This document shows positions 29,856 to 42,874 of a stretch of 64,000 nucleotides of DNA, in pieces. The translations under genes were made by a program, and so were the position numbers. Location of the stretch: NCBI RefSeq assembly GCF_026240945.1, contig NZ_JAPFPY010000008.1, positions 173,165 through 237,164 on the forward strand, in the 5' to 3' direction. The notes under the pieces are model-generated. The model did not search any database. It had not been told where the DNA came from and was given only the letters and a program-made list of their open reading frames with translations. This stretch comes from Mycolicibacterium sp. J2. Its GTDB lineage: Bacteria > Actinomycetota > Actinomycetes > Mycobacteriales > Mycobacteriaceae. How positions within the stretch are numbered: the first letter of the stretch is position 1; each line of letters begins with the position of its first letter.

Positions 29856-30922
29856 TGCGGGTCTTGGTCGCGATGAGCGGCGGCGTCGACTCCTCGGTTG
29901 CGGCCGCCAGGATGGTGGACGCCGGCCACGATGTCGTCGGTGTCCATCTGGCGCTGTCCAGCGCACCCGGCACGCTGCGCACCGGATCGCGCGGCTGCTG
30001 CTCGAAGGAAGATGCCGGCGATGCGCGCCGGGTCGCCGACATCCTGGATATCCCGTTTTACGTCTGGGATTTTGCCGACCGCTTCAAAGAAGACGTGATC
30101 GACGATTTCGTCGAGTCCTACGCTCGCGGCGAGACCCCGAACCCGTGCGTGCGCTGCAACGAGAAGATCAAGTTCTCCGCGCTGTCGGCGCGCGCGCTGG
30201 CCCTGGGCTTCGACGCGGTGGCCACCGGCCATTACGCCCGGCTGGACGGCGGCCGGCTGCGCCGCGCCGTGGATGCGGACAAGGACCAGTCGTATGTGCT
30301 GGGCGTGCTGACCGCCCAACAGCTGCGGCACGCGCTGTTCCCGATCGGCGACACTCCCAAGCCGCAGATCCGCGAGGAGGCCGCCCAGCGCGGACTCGCC
30401 ACGGCCGACAAGCCCGACAGCCACGACATCTGCTTCATCCCGTCCGGCGATACCCGCGCCTTCCTGGGTGCTCGGATCGGAATCCGGCCCGGCGCCGTCG
30501 TCGACACCGGTGGCACCGTGCTCGCCGAGCATGACGGCGTGCACGGTTTCACCATCGGCCAGCGCAAGGGCCTCGGCATCGCCGGGCCCGGCCCCGACGG
30601 GGCGCCCCGCTACGTCACCGGGATCGACGCGGACACAGGCACGGTACGCGTCGGGCCTGCCGCCGAACTGGACATCACGACGCTGCGTGGGGAGAAGCCC
30701 GTGTTCACCTCCGGCAGCGCCCCCACCGGTCCGGTGGAGTGCGTGGTGCAGGTCCGGGCCCACGGCGGTGTGGTGGATGCCGTCGTCGAGCTGCGCGACG
30801 GGCAACTGCACGCCGCGCTGCGCACCCCGCTGCGGGGCGTGGCACCCGGTCAGACGATGGTGCTCTACCGGCCGGACCCGGCCGGTGACGAGGTGCTCGG
30901 CAGCGCCACCATCGTGCGCTGA
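29855..30922 (+). CDS. mnmA: tRNA-specific 2-thiouridylase MnmA (TrmU)
   Basis: A 355-residue enzyme. The PP-loop is SGGVDSS near residue 8, the catalytic cysteines are C101 (NPCVRCN, with C98) and C193 (HDICF), and GHYAR and DKDQSYVLG are family blocks. It thiolates U34 of tRNA-Lys, -Glu and -Gln with sulfur from the cysteine desulfurase encoded immediately upstream. The start is ATG 29855, or GTG 29852 one codon earlier; both overlap the iscS stop. Confidence 0.95.
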   Translation: MRVLVAMSGGVDSSVAAARMVDAGHDVVGVHLALSSAPGTLRTGSRGCCSKEDAGDARRVADILDIPFYVWDFADRFKEDVIDDFVESYARGETPNPCVRCNEKIKFSALSARALALGFDAVATGHYARLDGGRLRRAVDADKDQSYVLGVLTAQQLRHALFPIGDTPKPQIREEAAQRGLATADKPDSHDICFIPSGDTRAFLGARIGIRPGAVVDTGGTVLAEHDGVHGFTIGQRKGLGIAGPGPDGAPRYVTGIDADTGTVRVGPAAELDITTLRGEKPVFTSGSAPTGPVECVVQVRAHGGVVDAVVELRDGQLHAALRTPLRGVAPGQTMVLYRPDPAGDEVLGSATIVR

Positions 30923-30934
30923 ATGGCAATCGAA

Positions 30935-30940
30935 TAGTGT
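30935..30940 (+). promoter_or_regulatory. Predicted -10 hexamer TAGTGT
   Basis: TAGTGT ends 7 nt before the GTG at 30948; a leaderless transcript is likely. Confidence 0.4.
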
Positions 30941-30947
30941 TGCCCGC

Positions 30948-31961
30948 GTGAGTGTTTTCGCCACCGCGACCGGTATCGGATCCTGGCCGGGCACCTCGGC
31001 GCGCCAGGCCGCCGAGGTGATCGTCGGTGAACTGCACGCGCTGCCGCATCTGGCCGAGCTGCCTGCCCGTGGGATCGGCGCGGATCTGATCGGCCGCGCC
31101 GGTGCGCTGCTGGTGGACATCGGCATCGACACCGTGCCCCGCGGTTACCGCATCAGTCCCGGTCGCAGCGCCGTACTGCGCCGAGCGGTCAGTCTGCTCG
31201 ACGAGGATCTCGACGCGCTGGAGGAGGCCTGGGAGAAGGCCGGCCTGCGCGGCAGCCAGGGCCGCACCGTCAAGGTCCAGGTGCCCGGCCCGATCACGCT
31301 GGCCGCCCAGCTGGAGTTGTCCAACGGGCACCGCGCGATCACCGACGCGGGCGCCCTGCGTGACCTGGCGGCCTCGCTGGCCGAGGGCGTCGCCGCGCAC
31401 CGGGCCGAGGTGGCCCGCCGCATCGGTGCCGACGTGGTGGTGCAGTTCGACGAGCCCTCGCTGCCCGCGGCGCTGGCCGGCCGGCTGACCGGGGTGACCA
31501 GCATGTCGGCGGTGCATCCGGTCGATGCCCCGGTGGCCGGCTCGTTGCTCGACGGGTGCGCCCAGCATGTCGGCGGTGCGGTGCTGGTGCACTGCTGCGC
31601 CCCCGATGTGCCGTGGAAGCTGTTGCAGGGCAGTGACATTCAGGCCATCGCCGTGGATCCCGCGACCCTGGACGCCGCCGACCTGGACGGCATCGGGGAA
31701 TTCGTGGAGTCCGGGCGCACCGTCGTGCTCGGGGTGGTTGCAGGGACCGCGCCGTCCCGGAGTCCCGCCCCTGAGCAGGTGGCCGGCGCGGCGGCGGCGA
31801 TCACCGACCGGCTGGGTTTTGCCCGTGCAGTGCTGCGTGACCGGATCGGTATCAGCCCGGCGTGCGGGCTGGCCGGTGCCACCGCGGACTGGGCGCGGAC
31901 CGCACTGAGCCTGCTGCAACGAGCCGCCGACGGCCTGCATCAGGATCCGGACGCGGTCTAG
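30948..31961 (+). CDS. MetE C-terminal-like protein (Rv3015c-like)
   Basis: A 337-residue protein resembling the catalytic half of cobalamin-independent methionine synthase (UROD/MetE-like fold): ATGIGSWPGT, VQVPGPITLA, VVQFDEPSLPA, VLVHCCAPDVPW and ISPACGLAG. The second zinc cysteine (PACGL) and VHCC are present, but the protein lacks the N-terminal half, so true methionine synthase activity is uncertain. GTG 30948 follows TAGTGT. The gene directly follows mnmA; in M. tuberculosis a PPE/ESX/IS1081 cluster lies between them. Confidence 0.82.
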   Translation: MSVFATATGIGSWPGTSARQAAEVIVGELHALPHLAELPARGIGADLIGRAGALLVDIGIDTVPRGYRISPGRSAVLRRAVSLLDEDLDALEEAWEKAGLRGSQGRTVKVQVPGPITLAAQLELSNGHRAITDAGALRDLAASLAEGVAAHRAEVARRIGADVVVQFDEPSLPAALAGRLTGVTSMSAVHPVDAPVAGSLLDGCAQHVGGAVLVHCCAPDVPWKLLQGSDIQAIAVDPATLDAADLDGIGEFVESGRTVVLGVVAGTAPSRSPAPEQVAGAAAAITDRLGFARAVLRDRIGISPACGLAGATADWARTALSLLQRAADGLHQDPDAV

Positions 31962-32013
31962 CCCGCAAACATCGGTTCGCAGTATGGTGAGGTCCGGACG
32001 GCGGGGGAGCCCT

Positions 32014-32640
32014 GTGGATCGAGCGAAGCGGACGATGGCGGCGGGTGACGTTGCGCTCTCGATGTTCCTGCTGGCAGGCGGCATGTCCACGGCCCTCGCC
32101 GATGCCCAGCCGGGGGGTTCGGGCGGGCATGCCGGACAGGGCCGCGATGGCCATCGCGGTGATCGAGCCGGCCGCGTCGGCAATGGCGGCACCGTCCGCA
32201 CCGACACCACCTCGGCGAGCCGGGCCCCGCAGGCGGCCCCGAAGTCGCCGGTATCCAGTTCCTCCGGGTCACGCTCACCTCGCATCGTGCCGGTCTTCGT
32301 CGCTCCGAAGGTGACGTTCGGCAACGGCCGCCACCCCGCACCCGGGCCGGGGATGGACTCCGTGCCGCAATGGCAACAGACACAACCTGAAGCTCCGCTC
32401 CCGCCGCCGGTGGCCGTGGTGCCCCAGCCGGCCCCCCTGGGTATCCCGCAACCGGCGCCGCGCCCCGCGGCCCCGCTGGATCTGTCCGCGCGACACGCCT
32501 GGGACAGCAACCGGCCCGGGCAGCCGTGGACGTCCTGGTTCGGGCTGGCCGGGCTGCTGCTCACCCCACTGGCCGGCGCGGCCTTGGGGTACCGCCAGGC
32601 GCGTGCCGCCAAGCTGGCCGCCGGGTTGGTCGTGCGCTGA
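32014..32640 (+). CDS. Proline-rich exported protein with C-terminal membrane anchor
   Basis: A 208-residue protein. A hydrophobic N-terminal segment (VALSMFLLAGGMSTALA) can act as a signal peptide or anchor. The middle is a long Gly/Ser/Pro-rich low-complexity region, and a second hydrophobic helix (WFGLAGLLLTPLAGAALGY) sits near the C-terminus with Arg/Lys after it. GTG 32014 is preferred because GGGGGAG precedes it by 4 nt; ATG 31984 is possible. Surface or periplasmic location is inferred. No family recognised. Confidence 0.65.
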   Translation: MDRAKRTMAAGDVALSMFLLAGGMSTALADAQPGGSGGHAGQGRDGHRGDRAGRVGNGGTVRTDTTSASRAPQAAPKSPVSSSSGSRSPRIVPVFVAPKVTFGNGRHPAPGPGMDSVPQWQQTQPEAPLPPPVAVVPQPAPLGIPQPAPRPAAPLDLSARHAWDSNRPGQPWTSWFGLAGLLLTPLAGAALGYRQARAAKLAAGLVVR

Positions 32641-32686
32641 CCCATAGAATCGTTACCGGTGGTACCGGATACCCAAGGTCATGACG

Positions 32687-32692
32687 TAGGTT
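32687..32692 (+). promoter_or_regulatory. Predicted -10 hexamer TAGGTT
   Basis: TAGGTT ends 6 nt before the ATG at 32699; it is consistent with leaderless transcription of the hydrolase gene. Confidence 0.4.
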
Positions 32693-32698
32693 GGCTGC

Positions 32699-33604
32699 AT
32701 GGACAACCCACCCGATCTCCCCGGCGTGCAGCACCGCTATCTCGACCTCGGGTCCGGTGTGACGATCCACGTCGCCGACGCCGGCCCCGCCGACGGACCG
32801 CCGGTGATGCTGGTGCACGGTTTCCCGCAGAACTGGTGGGAGTGGCGCCGCCACATCGAACCGCTGGCCGCCGACGGCTACCGGGTGCTGTGCCCGGACC
32901 TGCGCGGCGCCGGGTGGAGCTCCACCCCACCGGGCGACCGCTACTTCAAGAACGACCTCGCCGATGACCTGGCCGGTGTGGTGGACGCCCTCGGCGTCGG
33001 TCCGGTGCGCCTCGTCGCCCATGACTGGGGTGGTCCGGTCGCGACCATCTTCATGCTGCGCCACCCCGAAAAGGTGGCGTCGTTCATGGGCATCAACACC
33101 GCCGTGCCGTGGCTCAAACGCGATCTCACCGCCTTCGCCAACATCTGGCGGATGTGGTACCAGATCCCGATGCTGTTGCCCGTCATCGGCCCCAAGGTGA
33201 TCGCCGACCCGAAGATGCGCTTCTTCCGGCTACTGGGCTCCTGGGTCGGCGGTGATTACGTCACCCCCGACGAGGACATGGACTTCTACCGGGCGTGCAT
33301 GGCGCGGCCGGCTTATGCCGTCGCCGGCTCCAAGTGGTATCGCACCTTCCAGGCCCGAGAGGCGGCACGCTGGATGCGCGGCGAGTACGACCAGCACCAC
33401 GTCACGGTCCCGGTGCGCTGGCTGCACGGCACCGACGATTCGGTGCTGACTCCCGAACTGCTGCGGGTGCTGCCCGAACACTGCGCGGATTTCGACCTCG
33501 AACTGGTGCCCGGTGCCGGGCACTGGATCATCGAGCAGTGCCCCGAATTGGTGCTCGACCGGTTGCGGACGTTCTTGACGGTGGGTGCCGCAAAGCCGGT
33601 GTGA
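32699..33604 (+). CDS. Epoxide-hydrolase-like alpha/beta hydrolase
   Basis: A 301-residue alpha/beta hydrolase with the oxyanion motif HGFPQNWWEW and nucleophile D109 in AHDWGG. An Asp nucleophile indicates an epoxide hydrolase or dehalogenase rather than an esterase. The catalytic His is in GAGHW near the C-terminus, and the cap domain around residues 140-215 has tyrosines that may polarise the epoxide. M. tuberculosis has several such Eph proteins. Convergent with the YjbR gene. Confidence 0.85.
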   Translation: MDNPPDLPGVQHRYLDLGSGVTIHVADAGPADGPPVMLVHGFPQNWWEWRRHIEPLAADGYRVLCPDLRGAGWSSTPPGDRYFKNDLADDLAGVVDALGVGPVRLVAHDWGGPVATIFMLRHPEKVASFMGINTAVPWLKRDLTAFANIWRMWYQIPMLLPVIGPKVIADPKMRFFRLLGSWVGGDYVTPDEDMDFYRACMARPAYAVAGSKWYRTFQAREAARWMRGEYDQHHVTVPVRWLHGTDDSVLTPELLRVLPEHCADFDLELVPGAGHWIIEQCPELVLDRLRTFLTVGAAKPV

Positions 33605-33605
33605 A

Positions 33606-36121
<2,516 letters not shown>

Positions 36122-36175
36122 TTTGCCGCTGCCGTGCACCGGTTACCCCTCGACGACGACGAGAGGGGACCAAGC

Positions 36176-36430
36176 ATGGCGATCTGCGCCACGTGCGGCA
36201 ACGATTACGACAAGGCCTTCACTGTCAGCTGGGGTGACGACAACAGCGCCACCTTCGACAGCATCGAATGCGCGGCGGCCAAGGTGGCGCCCGAGTGCGC
36301 GCACTGCGGCTGCCGCATCCTCGGGCACGGCATCGAGACGCCCGAGGCGATCTTCTGTTGCGCCCACTGCGCTCGCAAGGACAGCAACGCCGACGTCAAC
36401 GACCGCTATCCGGTGCCTGCCGGAGCCTGA
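36176..36430 (+). CDS. Cys-rich metal-binding protein (metallothionein-like/zinc-ribbon)
   Basis: An 84-residue protein with nine cysteines: CATC at residues 4-7, then IEC, PECAHCGCR, FCCAHC, plus several His. The pattern (CxxC, FDSIECA, CAHCGCRILGHG, FCCAHCAR) belongs to a small bacterial family often labelled prokaryotic metallothionein, and it suggests two zinc or copper sites. GAGAGGGGA at 36161-36169 is the ribosome site for ATG 36176. It lies between ligA and a convergent ACT-protein gene. Metal identity is not determinable. Confidence 0.78.
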   Translation: MAICATCGNDYDKAFTVSWGDDNSATFDSIECAAAKVAPECAHCGCRILGHGIETPEAIFCCAHCARKDSNADVNDRYPVPAGA

Positions 36431-36433
36431 GCC

Positions 36434-37093
36434 TCAGCGCAGGATGGTGGCCACGATGCCGGCGAGATAACCCAGCCGGGCCACCTCCGACGGTCGGAAG
36501 GCCGGTCCGCCGGGGCGGCCGAGTAGGACCGCGGTGTGATGGTCGCCCAGCGGCGCGGCCGCCAGCGTGGTGTCGATATCGCGCCACACCTGCGGTACCC
36601 ACTCCGCGGTGCCGTCCAGCACCGCCGCGTGCTCGATCGGCAGCCAGGGCGCGGATTCGGCCAGGGTCTCGGGCGCGCCGGGGCTGCCGACGACGGTCTG
36701 CAACCCGGCCTCGGTGTGGCGCAGCACCGAACACCAGCCCACCCGAAGCACTTTCGGGGCTTCGTCGGCCAGTGCGCGCAGCTTGTCGGCGCGGTCGCCG
36801 GCGGCGGCGATGTGGTCGATCAACTCGAGTTCGCGATGCGCTTCCAGCAGCCCGGTGTGCGGCCGGATGCTGTCGACGTACACGCCTTGGATGTGTTCGG
36901 CGGCGGTGATCAGCGCGTCGGGCATCGAGCCCACGGGCAGGTCGACCACCAGATCGTCGATCGCGTAGCCCGCGCCGCGCTCGACGACGTCGAGGGACAG
37001 GATGTCGGCGCCCACCGAGCCGAGCGCGACGGCCAGCGAGCCGAGGCTGCCCGGTCGGTCCTCCAGCTGGACCCGCAGCAGATATGACGGCAC
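36434..37093 (-). CDS. ACT domain protein (Rv3013-like)
   Basis: A 219-residue soluble protein. The N-terminal ACT domain ([24 protein letters not shown]) is followed by a second, less obvious regulatory-like region ending in [19 protein letters not shown] sequence. It matches Rv3013 along its length. It probably binds an amino acid; partner unknown. GTG 37093 is used; the frame is open far upstream across gatA, which is spurious. Divergent from gatC. Confidence 0.83.
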   Translation of the reverse strand: MPSYLLRVQLEDRPGSLGSLAVALGSVGADILSLDVVERGAGYAIDDLVVDLPVGSMPDALITAAEHIQGVYVDSIRPHTGLLEAHRELELIDHIAAAGDRADKLRALADEAPKVLRVGWCSVLRHTEAGLQTVVGSPGAPETLAESAPWLPIEHAAVLDGTAEWVPQVWRDIDTTLAAAPLGDHHTAVLLGRPGGPAFRPSEVARLGYLAGIVATILR

Positions 37094-37152
37094 GGCCAAC
37101 ACCTTGTCACAGCGGCCGGGGAGCGGCGAATCTGGAGCGCGGCGGCAGCGAC

Positions 37153-37158
37153 TAGGCT
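37153..37158 (+). promoter_or_regulatory. Predicted -10 hexamer TAGGCT for gatCA
   Basis: TAGGCT ends 8 nt before the gatC GTG at 37167. Confidence 0.38.
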
Positions 37159-37166
37159 GCGTTGTC

Positions 37167-37466
37167 GTGTCACAGATCTCCCGGGACGAGGTAGCCCACC
37201 TGGCGCGGCTGGCCCGTCTAGCCCTGACCGACGGCGAGCTGGACAGCTTCGCCGGCCAGCTCGACGCCATCCTGGCGCATGTCGGCCGGATCCAGTCCGT
37301 CGACGTCACCGGCGTCGAAGCCACCGACAACCCGCTCAAGAGCGTCAACGTCACCCGCCCCGACGAAGTGGTGCCCAGCTTGGACCAAGACCAGGCCCTG
37401 GCCGCCGCGCCGCGCGCCGAGGACGGTCGCTTCGCCGTGCCCCGCATCCTGGGAGAGCCCGAATGA
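37167..37466 (+). CDS. gatC: Asp/Glu-tRNA amidotransferase subunit C
   Basis: A 99-residue Gat[23 protein letters not shown], then the linker ending in [26 protein letters not shown] and FAVPRIL. It wraps between GatA and GatB and stabilises the complex. The start is GTG 37167. Its stop overlaps the gatA ATG (37463-37466), as in most actinobacteria. Confidence 0.95.
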   Translation: MSQISRDEVAHLARLARLALTDGELDSFAGQLDAILAHVGRIQSVDVTGVEATDNPLKSVNVTRPDEVVPSLDQDQALAAAPRAEDGRFAVPRILGEPE

Positions 37467-38947
37467 CCACCGAACTCATCAGGCAGGACGCCGCCACCCT
37501 CGGCGCCCGCATCGCCGCCAAAGAGGTCTCCTCGACCGAGGTGACCCAGGCGCATCTGGACCAGATCGCCGCGACCGACGAGCGCTACCACGCGTTCCTG
37601 CACGTCGGGGCCGAGCAGGCGCTGGCCGCGGCGGCCGAGACCGACCGCCGGGTGGCCGCCGGGGAGGCACTGCCCTCGCCGCTGGCCGGGGTGCCGCTGG
37701 CCCTCAAGGACGTGTTCACCACCACCGACGCGCCGACCACCGCGGGATCCAAGATCCTGGAAGGGTGGCGCTCGCCCTACGACGCGACGGTCACCGCGAA
37801 GCTGCGCGCCGCCGGCATCCCGATCCTCGGCAAGACCAACATGGACGAGTTCGCGATGGGGTCGTCCACCGAGAACTCGGCGTACGGTCCCACCCGCAAC
37901 CCGTGGGACACCGACCGGGTGCCCGGCGGCTCCGGCGGCGGCAGCGCCGCGGCGCTCGCCGCGTTCCAGGCTCCGCTGGCGATCGGCACCGACACCGGTG
38001 GCTCCATCCGGCAGCCGGCCGCGCTGACCGCGACGGTCGGCGTCAAACCCACCTACGGCACCGTCAGCCGCTACGGCCTGATCGCGTGCGCGTCGTCGCT
38101 GGACCAGGGTGGCCCGTGCGCGCGCACCGTGCTGGACACCGCGCTGTTGCACCAGGTGATTGCCGGGCACGACCCACGTGACTCCACCTCGCTCGACGCC
38201 CCGGTGCCCGATGTGGTGGCCGCGGCCAAGGCCGGTGCCGCCGGCGACCTGACCGGCGTGCGCGTCGGCGTCGTCAAGCAGCTGCGCGGGGAGGGCTACC
38301 AGCCCGGCGTGCTCGCCTCGTTCAACGCCGCGGTCGACCAGTTGACCGCGCTGGGTGCCGAGGTCGTCGAGGTGGACTGCCCCAACTTCGACCACGCGCT
38401 GGCGGCCTACTACCTGATCCTGCCCTCGGAGGTATCGAGCAACCTGGCCCGCTTCGACGCCATGCGGTACGGGCTGAGGGTGGGCGATGACGGCACGCGC
38501 AGTGCCGAAGAGGTGATGGCGCTGACCCGGGCCGCCGGATTCGGGCCGGAGGTCAAGCGCCGCATCATGATCGGCACCTACGCACTGTCGGCGGGCTACT
38601 ACGACGCCTATTACAACCAGGCGCAGAAGGTGCGCACGCTGATCGCACGTGACCTGGACCGGGCCTACCAGAGCGTCGACGTGCTGGCCACCCCGGCCAC
38701 CCCGTCCACCGCGTTCCGGCTGGGGGAGAAGGTCGACGATCCGCTGGCCATGTACCTGTTCGACCTGTGCACCCTGCCGCTGAACCTGGCCGGGCACTGC
38801 GGCATGTCGGTGCCGTCGGGACTGTCGGCCGACGACGGCCTGCCGGTGGGCCTGCAGATCATGGCGCCCGCCCTTGCCGACGACCGGCTGTACCGGGTGG
38901 GGGCGGCGTACGAGGCCGCCCGCGGCGCGCTGCCGACCGCACTGTAA
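37463..38947 (+). CDS. gatA: Asp/Glu-tRNA amidotransferase subunit A (amidase)
   Basis: A 494-residue amidase-signature enzyme with the Ser-cisSer-Lys triad: Lys in PLALKDVF, the Gly/Ser motif [13 protein letters not shown], and the nucleophilic Ser in [12 protein letters not shown]. It frees ammonia from glutamine, which passes to GatB for amidation of Glu-tRNA(Gln) and Asp-tRNA(Asn). It is coupled to gatC. gatB lies 1.1 kb downstream, separated by pfkA. Confidence 0.96.
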   Translation: MTTELIRQDAATLGARIAAKEVSSTEVTQAHLDQIAATDERYHAFLHVGAEQALAAAAETDRRVAAGEALPSPLAGVPLALKDVFTTTDAPTTAGSKILEGWRSPYDATVTAKLRAAGIPILGKTNMDEFAMGSSTENSAYGPTRNPWDTDRVPGGSGGGSAAALAAFQAPLAIGTDTGGSIRQPAALTATVGVKPTYGTVSRYGLIACASSLDQGGPCARTVLDTALLHQVIAGHDPRDSTSLDAPVPDVVAAAKAGAAGDLTGVRVGVVKQLRGEGYQPGVLASFNAAVDQLTALGAEVVEVDCPNFDHALAAYYLILPSEVSSNLARFDAMRYGLRVGDDGTRSAEEVMALTRAAGFGPEVKRRIMIGTYALSAGYYDAYYNQAQKVRTLIARDLDRAYQSVDVLATPATPSTAFRLGEKVDDPLAMYLFDLCTLPLNLAGHCGMSVPSGLSADDGLPVGLQIMAPALADDRLYRVGAAYEAARGALPTAL

Positions 38948-39009
38948 CCGTGGTGGCCACGGTCCGCGCCGGTGCGCCCCGACGGGGCGGAACTGGCAGG
39001 ATCTAGATC

Positions 39010-40041
39010 ATGCGTATTGGCGTGCTGACTGGTGGTGGTGACTGTCCCGGGCTGAATGCGGTGATCAGGGCGGTGGTGCGGACATGTGACCAGCGCTACG
39101 GGTCGTCGGTGGTCGGCTTCCTCGACGGGTGGCGCGGTCTGCTGGAGGACCGCCGCATACAGCTGGCCAACGACGACCGCAATGACCGGCTGCTGGCCAA
39201 GGGCGGCACCATGCTGGGCACCGCGCGGGTCAACCCCGACGCCCTGCGCGCCGGCCTGGACCAGATCAAGCAGACGTTGGAGGACAACGGGATCGACGTG
39301 CTCATCCCGATCGGCGGCGAGGGCACGCTGACCGCGGCGCACTGGCTGTCCGAGGAGAACGTCCCGGTGGTCGGGGTGCCCAAGACGATCGACAACGACA
39401 TCGACTGCACCGACGTGACCTTCGGGCACGACACCGCGCTGCAGGTGGCCACCGAGGCCATCGACCGGTTGCACAGCACCGCCGAATCGCATCAGCGGGT
39501 CATGCTCGTCGAGGTGATGGGTCGGCACGCCGGCTGGATCGCGCTGAACGCGGGCATCGCCAGCGGGGCGCACATGACGTTGATCCCCGAGCAGCCGTTC
39601 GACGTCGAGGAGGTGTGCCGCCTGGTCAAGAAGCGTTTTCAGCACGGCTCTTCGCATTTCATCTGCGTCGTCGCCGAGGGGGCCAAACCGGCGGAGGGCA
39701 CCATGTCGCTGCGCCAGGGCGGGTTGGACGAGTTCGGCCATGAGAAGTTCACCGGGGTGGCCCAGCAGCTGGCCCTCGAGGTGGAGAAGCGCATCAAGAA
39801 GGACGTCCGGGTGACGGTGCTGGGCCACGTGCAGCGCGGTGGCACCCCGACCGCCTATGACCGGGTGCTGGCCACCCGCTTCGGGGTGAACGCCGCCGAT
39901 GCCGCGCACGCCGGCGAGTTCGGGATGATGGTGTCGTTGCGCGGTCAGGACATCGGCACGGTTCCGCTGGCCGACGCGGTGCGCCAGCTCAAGCTGGTGC
40001 CGCAGTCCCGCTACGACGACGCCGCCGAGTTCTTCGGCTGA
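39010..40041 (+). CDS. pfkA: 6-phosphofructokinase PfkA
   Basis: A 343-residue group III phosphofructokinase: [17 protein letters not shown] at the N-terminus, [12 protein letters not shown] for the nucleotide loop, VPKTIDNDI for substrate, and [13 protein letters not shown]. The GGEG loop (Gly rather than Asp at the donor position) fits ATP use, while the Lys in PKTIDND is the residue usual in PPi enzymes. This mixed pair is typical of actinobacterial ATP-PFKs. Position between gatA and gatB is the mycobacterial arrangement. Confidence 0.94.
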   Translation: MRIGVLTGGGDCPGLNAVIRAVVRTCDQRYGSSVVGFLDGWRGLLEDRRIQLANDDRNDRLLAKGGTMLGTARVNPDALRAGLDQIKQTLEDNGIDVLIPIGGEGTLTAAHWLSEENVPVVGVPKTIDNDIDCTDVTFGHDTALQVATEAIDRLHSTAESHQRVMLVEVMGRHAGWIALNAGIASGAHMTLIPEQPFDVEEVCRLVKKRFQHGSSHFICVVAEGAKPAEGTMSLRQGGLDEFGHEKFTGVAQQLALEVEKRIKKDVRVTVLGHVQRGGTPTAYDRVLATRFGVNAADAAHAGEFGMMVSLRGQDIGTVPLADAVRQLKLVPQSRYDDAAEFFG

Positions 40042-40071
40042 CGGGGCGTTTTTCGGCAGGCGGGCCCCCAC

Positions 40072-40077
40072 TAGGAT
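40072..40077 (+). promoter_or_regulatory. Predicted -10 hexamer TAGGAT for gatB
   Basis: TAGGAT ends 7 nt before the gatB ATG at 40085. Confidence 0.4.
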
Positions 40078-40084
40078 CGACGCC

Positions 40085-41587
40085 ATGTCTGTCGATACCG
40101 CCGAGCTCCTGGACTACGACGAGGTCATCGCCGCCTTCGACCCCGTCATGGGTATGGAGGTGCACGTCGAACTGTCGACCGCCACCAAAATGTTCTGCGG
40201 ATGCGCCAACGAATTCGGCGCCGAGCCCAACACCCAGGTCTGCCCGGTCTGCCTGGGGCTGCCCGGCTCCCTGCCGGTGCTCAACGAGGCCGCCGTCGAA
40301 TCGGCGATCCGGATCGGGCTGGCGCTCAACTGCTCCATCGCGCCGTGGGGGCGGTTTGCCAGGAAGAACTACTTCTACCCGGACCAGCCGAAGAACTACC
40401 AGATCAGCCAGTACGACGAGCCGATTGCGGTCAACGGCTACCTCGACGTCCCGCTGGACGACGGCACCACCTTCCGCGTCGAGATCGAGCGCGCGCACAT
40501 GGAAGAAGACACCGGCAAGCTGACCCACCTGGGCAGCGACACCGGCCGGATTGCGGGGGCCACCACCTCACTGGCCGATTTCAACCGGGCCGGCGTGCCG
40601 CTGATCGAGATCGTCACCAAGCCCATCGAAGGCACCGGTGAACGGGCGCCCGAGATCGCCCGCGCCTACGTCACCGCGCTGCGCGATCTGCTGCGCGGCC
40701 TTGCCGTCTCCGACGTCCGGATGGATCAGGGGTCGATGCGCTGCGACTCGAACGTATCGCTGAAACTCAAGGGCGCCAGCGAGTTCGGTATCCGCACCGA
40801 GACGAAGAACGTCAACTCGCTCAAGAGCGTCGAGGTGGCGGTGCGTTATGAGATGCGCAGGCAAGCGGCGGTGCTGACCTCGGGCGGCACCGTCACGCAG
40901 GAGACCCGCCATTTCCACGAGGCCGGCTACACCACGGCCGGGCGCAGCAAGGAGACCGCGCAGGATTACCGGTACTTCCCGGAGCCCGACCTGGAGCCGG
41001 TGGCGCCCAGCGCCGACCTGGTGGAGCGGCTGCGTACCACCATCCCCGAACTACCGTGGCTGGCGCGCAAGCGGATTCAGCAGGAGTGGGGTGTCTCCGA
41101 CGAGGTGATGCGCGACCTGGTGAACAACGGCGCCGTCGACCTGGTCGCTGCGACGGTGGCCAAGGGCGCCTCCAGTGAGGCGGCGCGCGCGTGGTGGGGC
41201 AACTTCCTGGTGCAGAAGGCCAACGAGAGCGGCGTGGAATTGGACGCGCTGCCCATCACACCGGGGCAGGTGGCCGCCGTGGTCAAACTGGTCGACGACG
41301 GAAAGCTGTCTAACAAGCTGGCCCGCCAGGTCGTCGAGGGGGTACTGGCCGGCGAGGGCGAGCCCGAGCAGGTGATGAACGACCGCGGACTCGTTGTGGT
41401 GCGCGATGATTCGTTGATCCAGGCCGCCATCGACGAAGCGCTGCAGGCCCAACCCGATATCGCCGAGAAGATCCGCGGCGGCAAGGTGCAGGCCGCCGGC
41501 GCCATCGTCGGCGCGGTGATGAAGGCCACCAAGGGCCAGGCCGACGCCGCGCGGGTGCGCGAACTGGTGATCGCCGCGTGTAGTTAG
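40085..41587 (+). CDS. gatB: Asp/Glu-tRNA amidotransferase subunit B
   Basis: A 500-residue GatB: GMEVHVEL, the zinc-type cysteines CGCANEFG and [15 protein letters not shown], the kinase-like core ([29 protein letters not shown]), and a C-terminal YqeY-like tail for tRNA binding. It activates the glutamyl or aspartyl moiety with ATP and transfers ammonia delivered by GatA. It ends overlapping convergent lppZ by 4 nt. Confidence 0.96.
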   Translation: MSVDTAELLDYDEVIAAFDPVMGMEVHVELSTATKMFCGCANEFGAEPNTQVCPVCLGLPGSLPVLNEAAVESAIRIGLALNCSIAPWGRFARKNYFYPDQPKNYQISQYDEPIAVNGYLDVPLDDGTTFRVEIERAHMEEDTGKLTHLGSDTGRIAGATTSLADFNRAGVPLIEIVTKPIEGTGERAPEIARAYVTALRDLLRGLAVSDVRMDQGSMRCDSNVSLKLKGASEFGIRTETKNVNSLKSVEVAVRYEMRRQAAVLTSGGTVTQETRHFHEAGYTTAGRSKETAQDYRYFPEPDLEPVAPSADLVERLRTTIPELPWLARKRIQQEWGVSDEVMRDLVNNGAVDLVAATVAKGASSEAARAWWGNFLVQKANESGVELDALPITPGQVAAVVKLVDDGKLSNKLARQVVEGVLAGEGEPEQVMNDRGLVVVRDDSLIQAAIDEALQAQPDIAEKIRGGKVQAAGAIVGAVMKATKGQADAARVRELVIAACS

Positions 41588-42714
41588 GTCTTGTCGGCGT
41601 TACTACGCGGGAAGCCGCCACCGGACGGGAACAGCGGGAAGACCACGTCGTCCAGCTTCTCGGCGTCACCGGAGGTCTTGTTGATGGTGCCGCCCCAGAC
41701 ATTGCCGTCCGGGGACACCGCCAGCGCCCAGGCATGACCGTGCTGATCCTGGCGCACCACCTCGGGCTCACCGGTCACCGCGCCGGTGTCCGGGGCCATC
41801 CGCACCGCGACCGTCTGTTTGGTGTTCACCAGGTTGACCAGCACGGCACCGTCGAGTGCGGCACAGCCGGCCACCCCGGGCTTGTCCGGCCAGCTCCACA
41901 CGGTGGACACCTTGGAGTCCTTGCTGATCTTCTGCAGCCGGTCGGCGGTCGGGGTCCGGTCGGTGACGTAGAGCGAACCGTCGGCCGGGTCCATGCACAT
42001 CGAGCCCGCCGCGCCCATCCCCGATAGCGCGGTGGTCGGCGGGGCCTGGTCGATGGTGGTCGGCTGCTCGATGCGCAGCACCTTGCCCGCCAGCGAGGCC
42101 GGGTCGTTGGCCAGGGCAGGGTTGCCCGCATCCCCGGTCTGCACCACCAGCGTGGTCGGGCTGGTGAAGATCAGCGACCCGGCATTGCCGGTCGCGCCTT
42201 TCGGGATGCCGGTCAGCAACGGCTTGGGCACATCATCGTCGGCGATGCGGATCACCCGATTGTCGGTGGGAGTGCTGATGTAGGCGTACATCAGCCGGTC
42301 CTGCGAATAGGTGGGGGACAGCGCGATGTCCAGCAGGCCGCCGTCCCCGGACGGGTCGACCGGGATGACCACCTTCACCGTCGGCTCGGCCTTGGTCGAG
42401 ACGTTCTTCACCGCGCCCGTGGTGCGCTCGGCGACCAGGGCGGACTGGCTGTCCGGAAGCATGATCAAGCCGCTGGTGCTCTCCAGGCAGCCCTGCATGA
42501 CGCCGGGGGCCGGGCATGCCTTGGGGAAGGGCGTGCCGGGCAGCGGCGGGGGCGGCGGCGGTGACGACGAGGGCGGCGCCTCCATCTGCGGTTCGGTGGT
42601 GAACGGCTGCGACTGGGCGTCGTCGAACCGGGCGCAACCGGCGCCCACCACCATCACCGCGCACAGCACCGCAGCGCTACGAAGCGCCGCCAGCGTCGGC
42701 CCGCCCTCTCTCAT
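41584..42714 (-). CDS. lppZ: LppZ-like lipoprotein with glucose-dehydrogenase-type beta-propeller
   Basis: A 376-residue lipoprotein with signal peptide ending in VVGAGC (lipobox near residue 27), then a Ser/Pro-rich linker. The propeller has [23 protein letters not shown] and [11 protein letters not shown] blocks, typical of PQQ-dependent sugar dehydrogenase-like (GSDH) folds. It is at the Rv3006 (lppZ) position. The enzymatic role is unproven; many such lipoproteins lack activity. Confidence 0.87.
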   Translation of the reverse strand: MREGGPTLAALRSAAVLCAVMVVGAGCARFDDAQSQPFTTEPQMEAPPSSSPPPPPPLPGTPFPKACPAPGVMQGCLESTSGLIMLPDSQSALVAERTTGAVKNVSTKAEPTVKVVIPVDPSGDGGLLDIALSPTYSQDRLMYAYISTPTDNRVIRIADDDVPKPLLTGIPKGATGNAGSLIFTSPTTLVVQTGDAGNPALANDPASLAGKVLRIEQPTTIDQAPPTTALSGMGAAGSMCMDPADGSLYVTDRTPTADRLQKISKDSKVSTVWSWPDKPGVAGCAALDGAVLVNLVNTKQTVAVRMAPDTGAVTGEPEVVRQDQHGHAWALAVSPDGNVWGGTINKTSGDAEKLDDVVFPLFPSGGGFPRSNADKT

Positions 42715-42861
42715 GCAGGCCAGACTACGGATGGTTTCGTCGGGCGCGCCATGAAGGTGCCCACCTCCGGCCCGGCGTGGTGCTGTGTCACGAGTGTGTA
42801 TCGGTGTGGATACGTGGGCATTTGTACCGTGCCAATCCCGAGTCTGGGCGTGTCTTGCACT

Positions 42862-42867
42862 TACCCT
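42862..42867 (+). promoter_or_regulatory. Predicted -10 hexamer TACCCT for doxX
   Basis: TACCCT ends 7 nt before the GTG at 42875 and supports this start over the upstream ATG-like frame at 42785. Confidence 0.38.
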
Positions 42868-42874
42868 GGCAACC

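Noticed and set aside
36434..38797. A 787-codon minus-strand open frame
   Set aside because: The real ACT-domain gene starts at 37093; the rest is antisense to gatC and gatA and reflects high-GC third-position bias.
39010..40041. PPi-dependent phosphofructokinase
   Set aside because: PKTIDND carries the Lys seen in PPi enzymes, but the GGEG loop has Gly at the donor position. This combination occurs in actinobacterial ATP-dependent enzymes.
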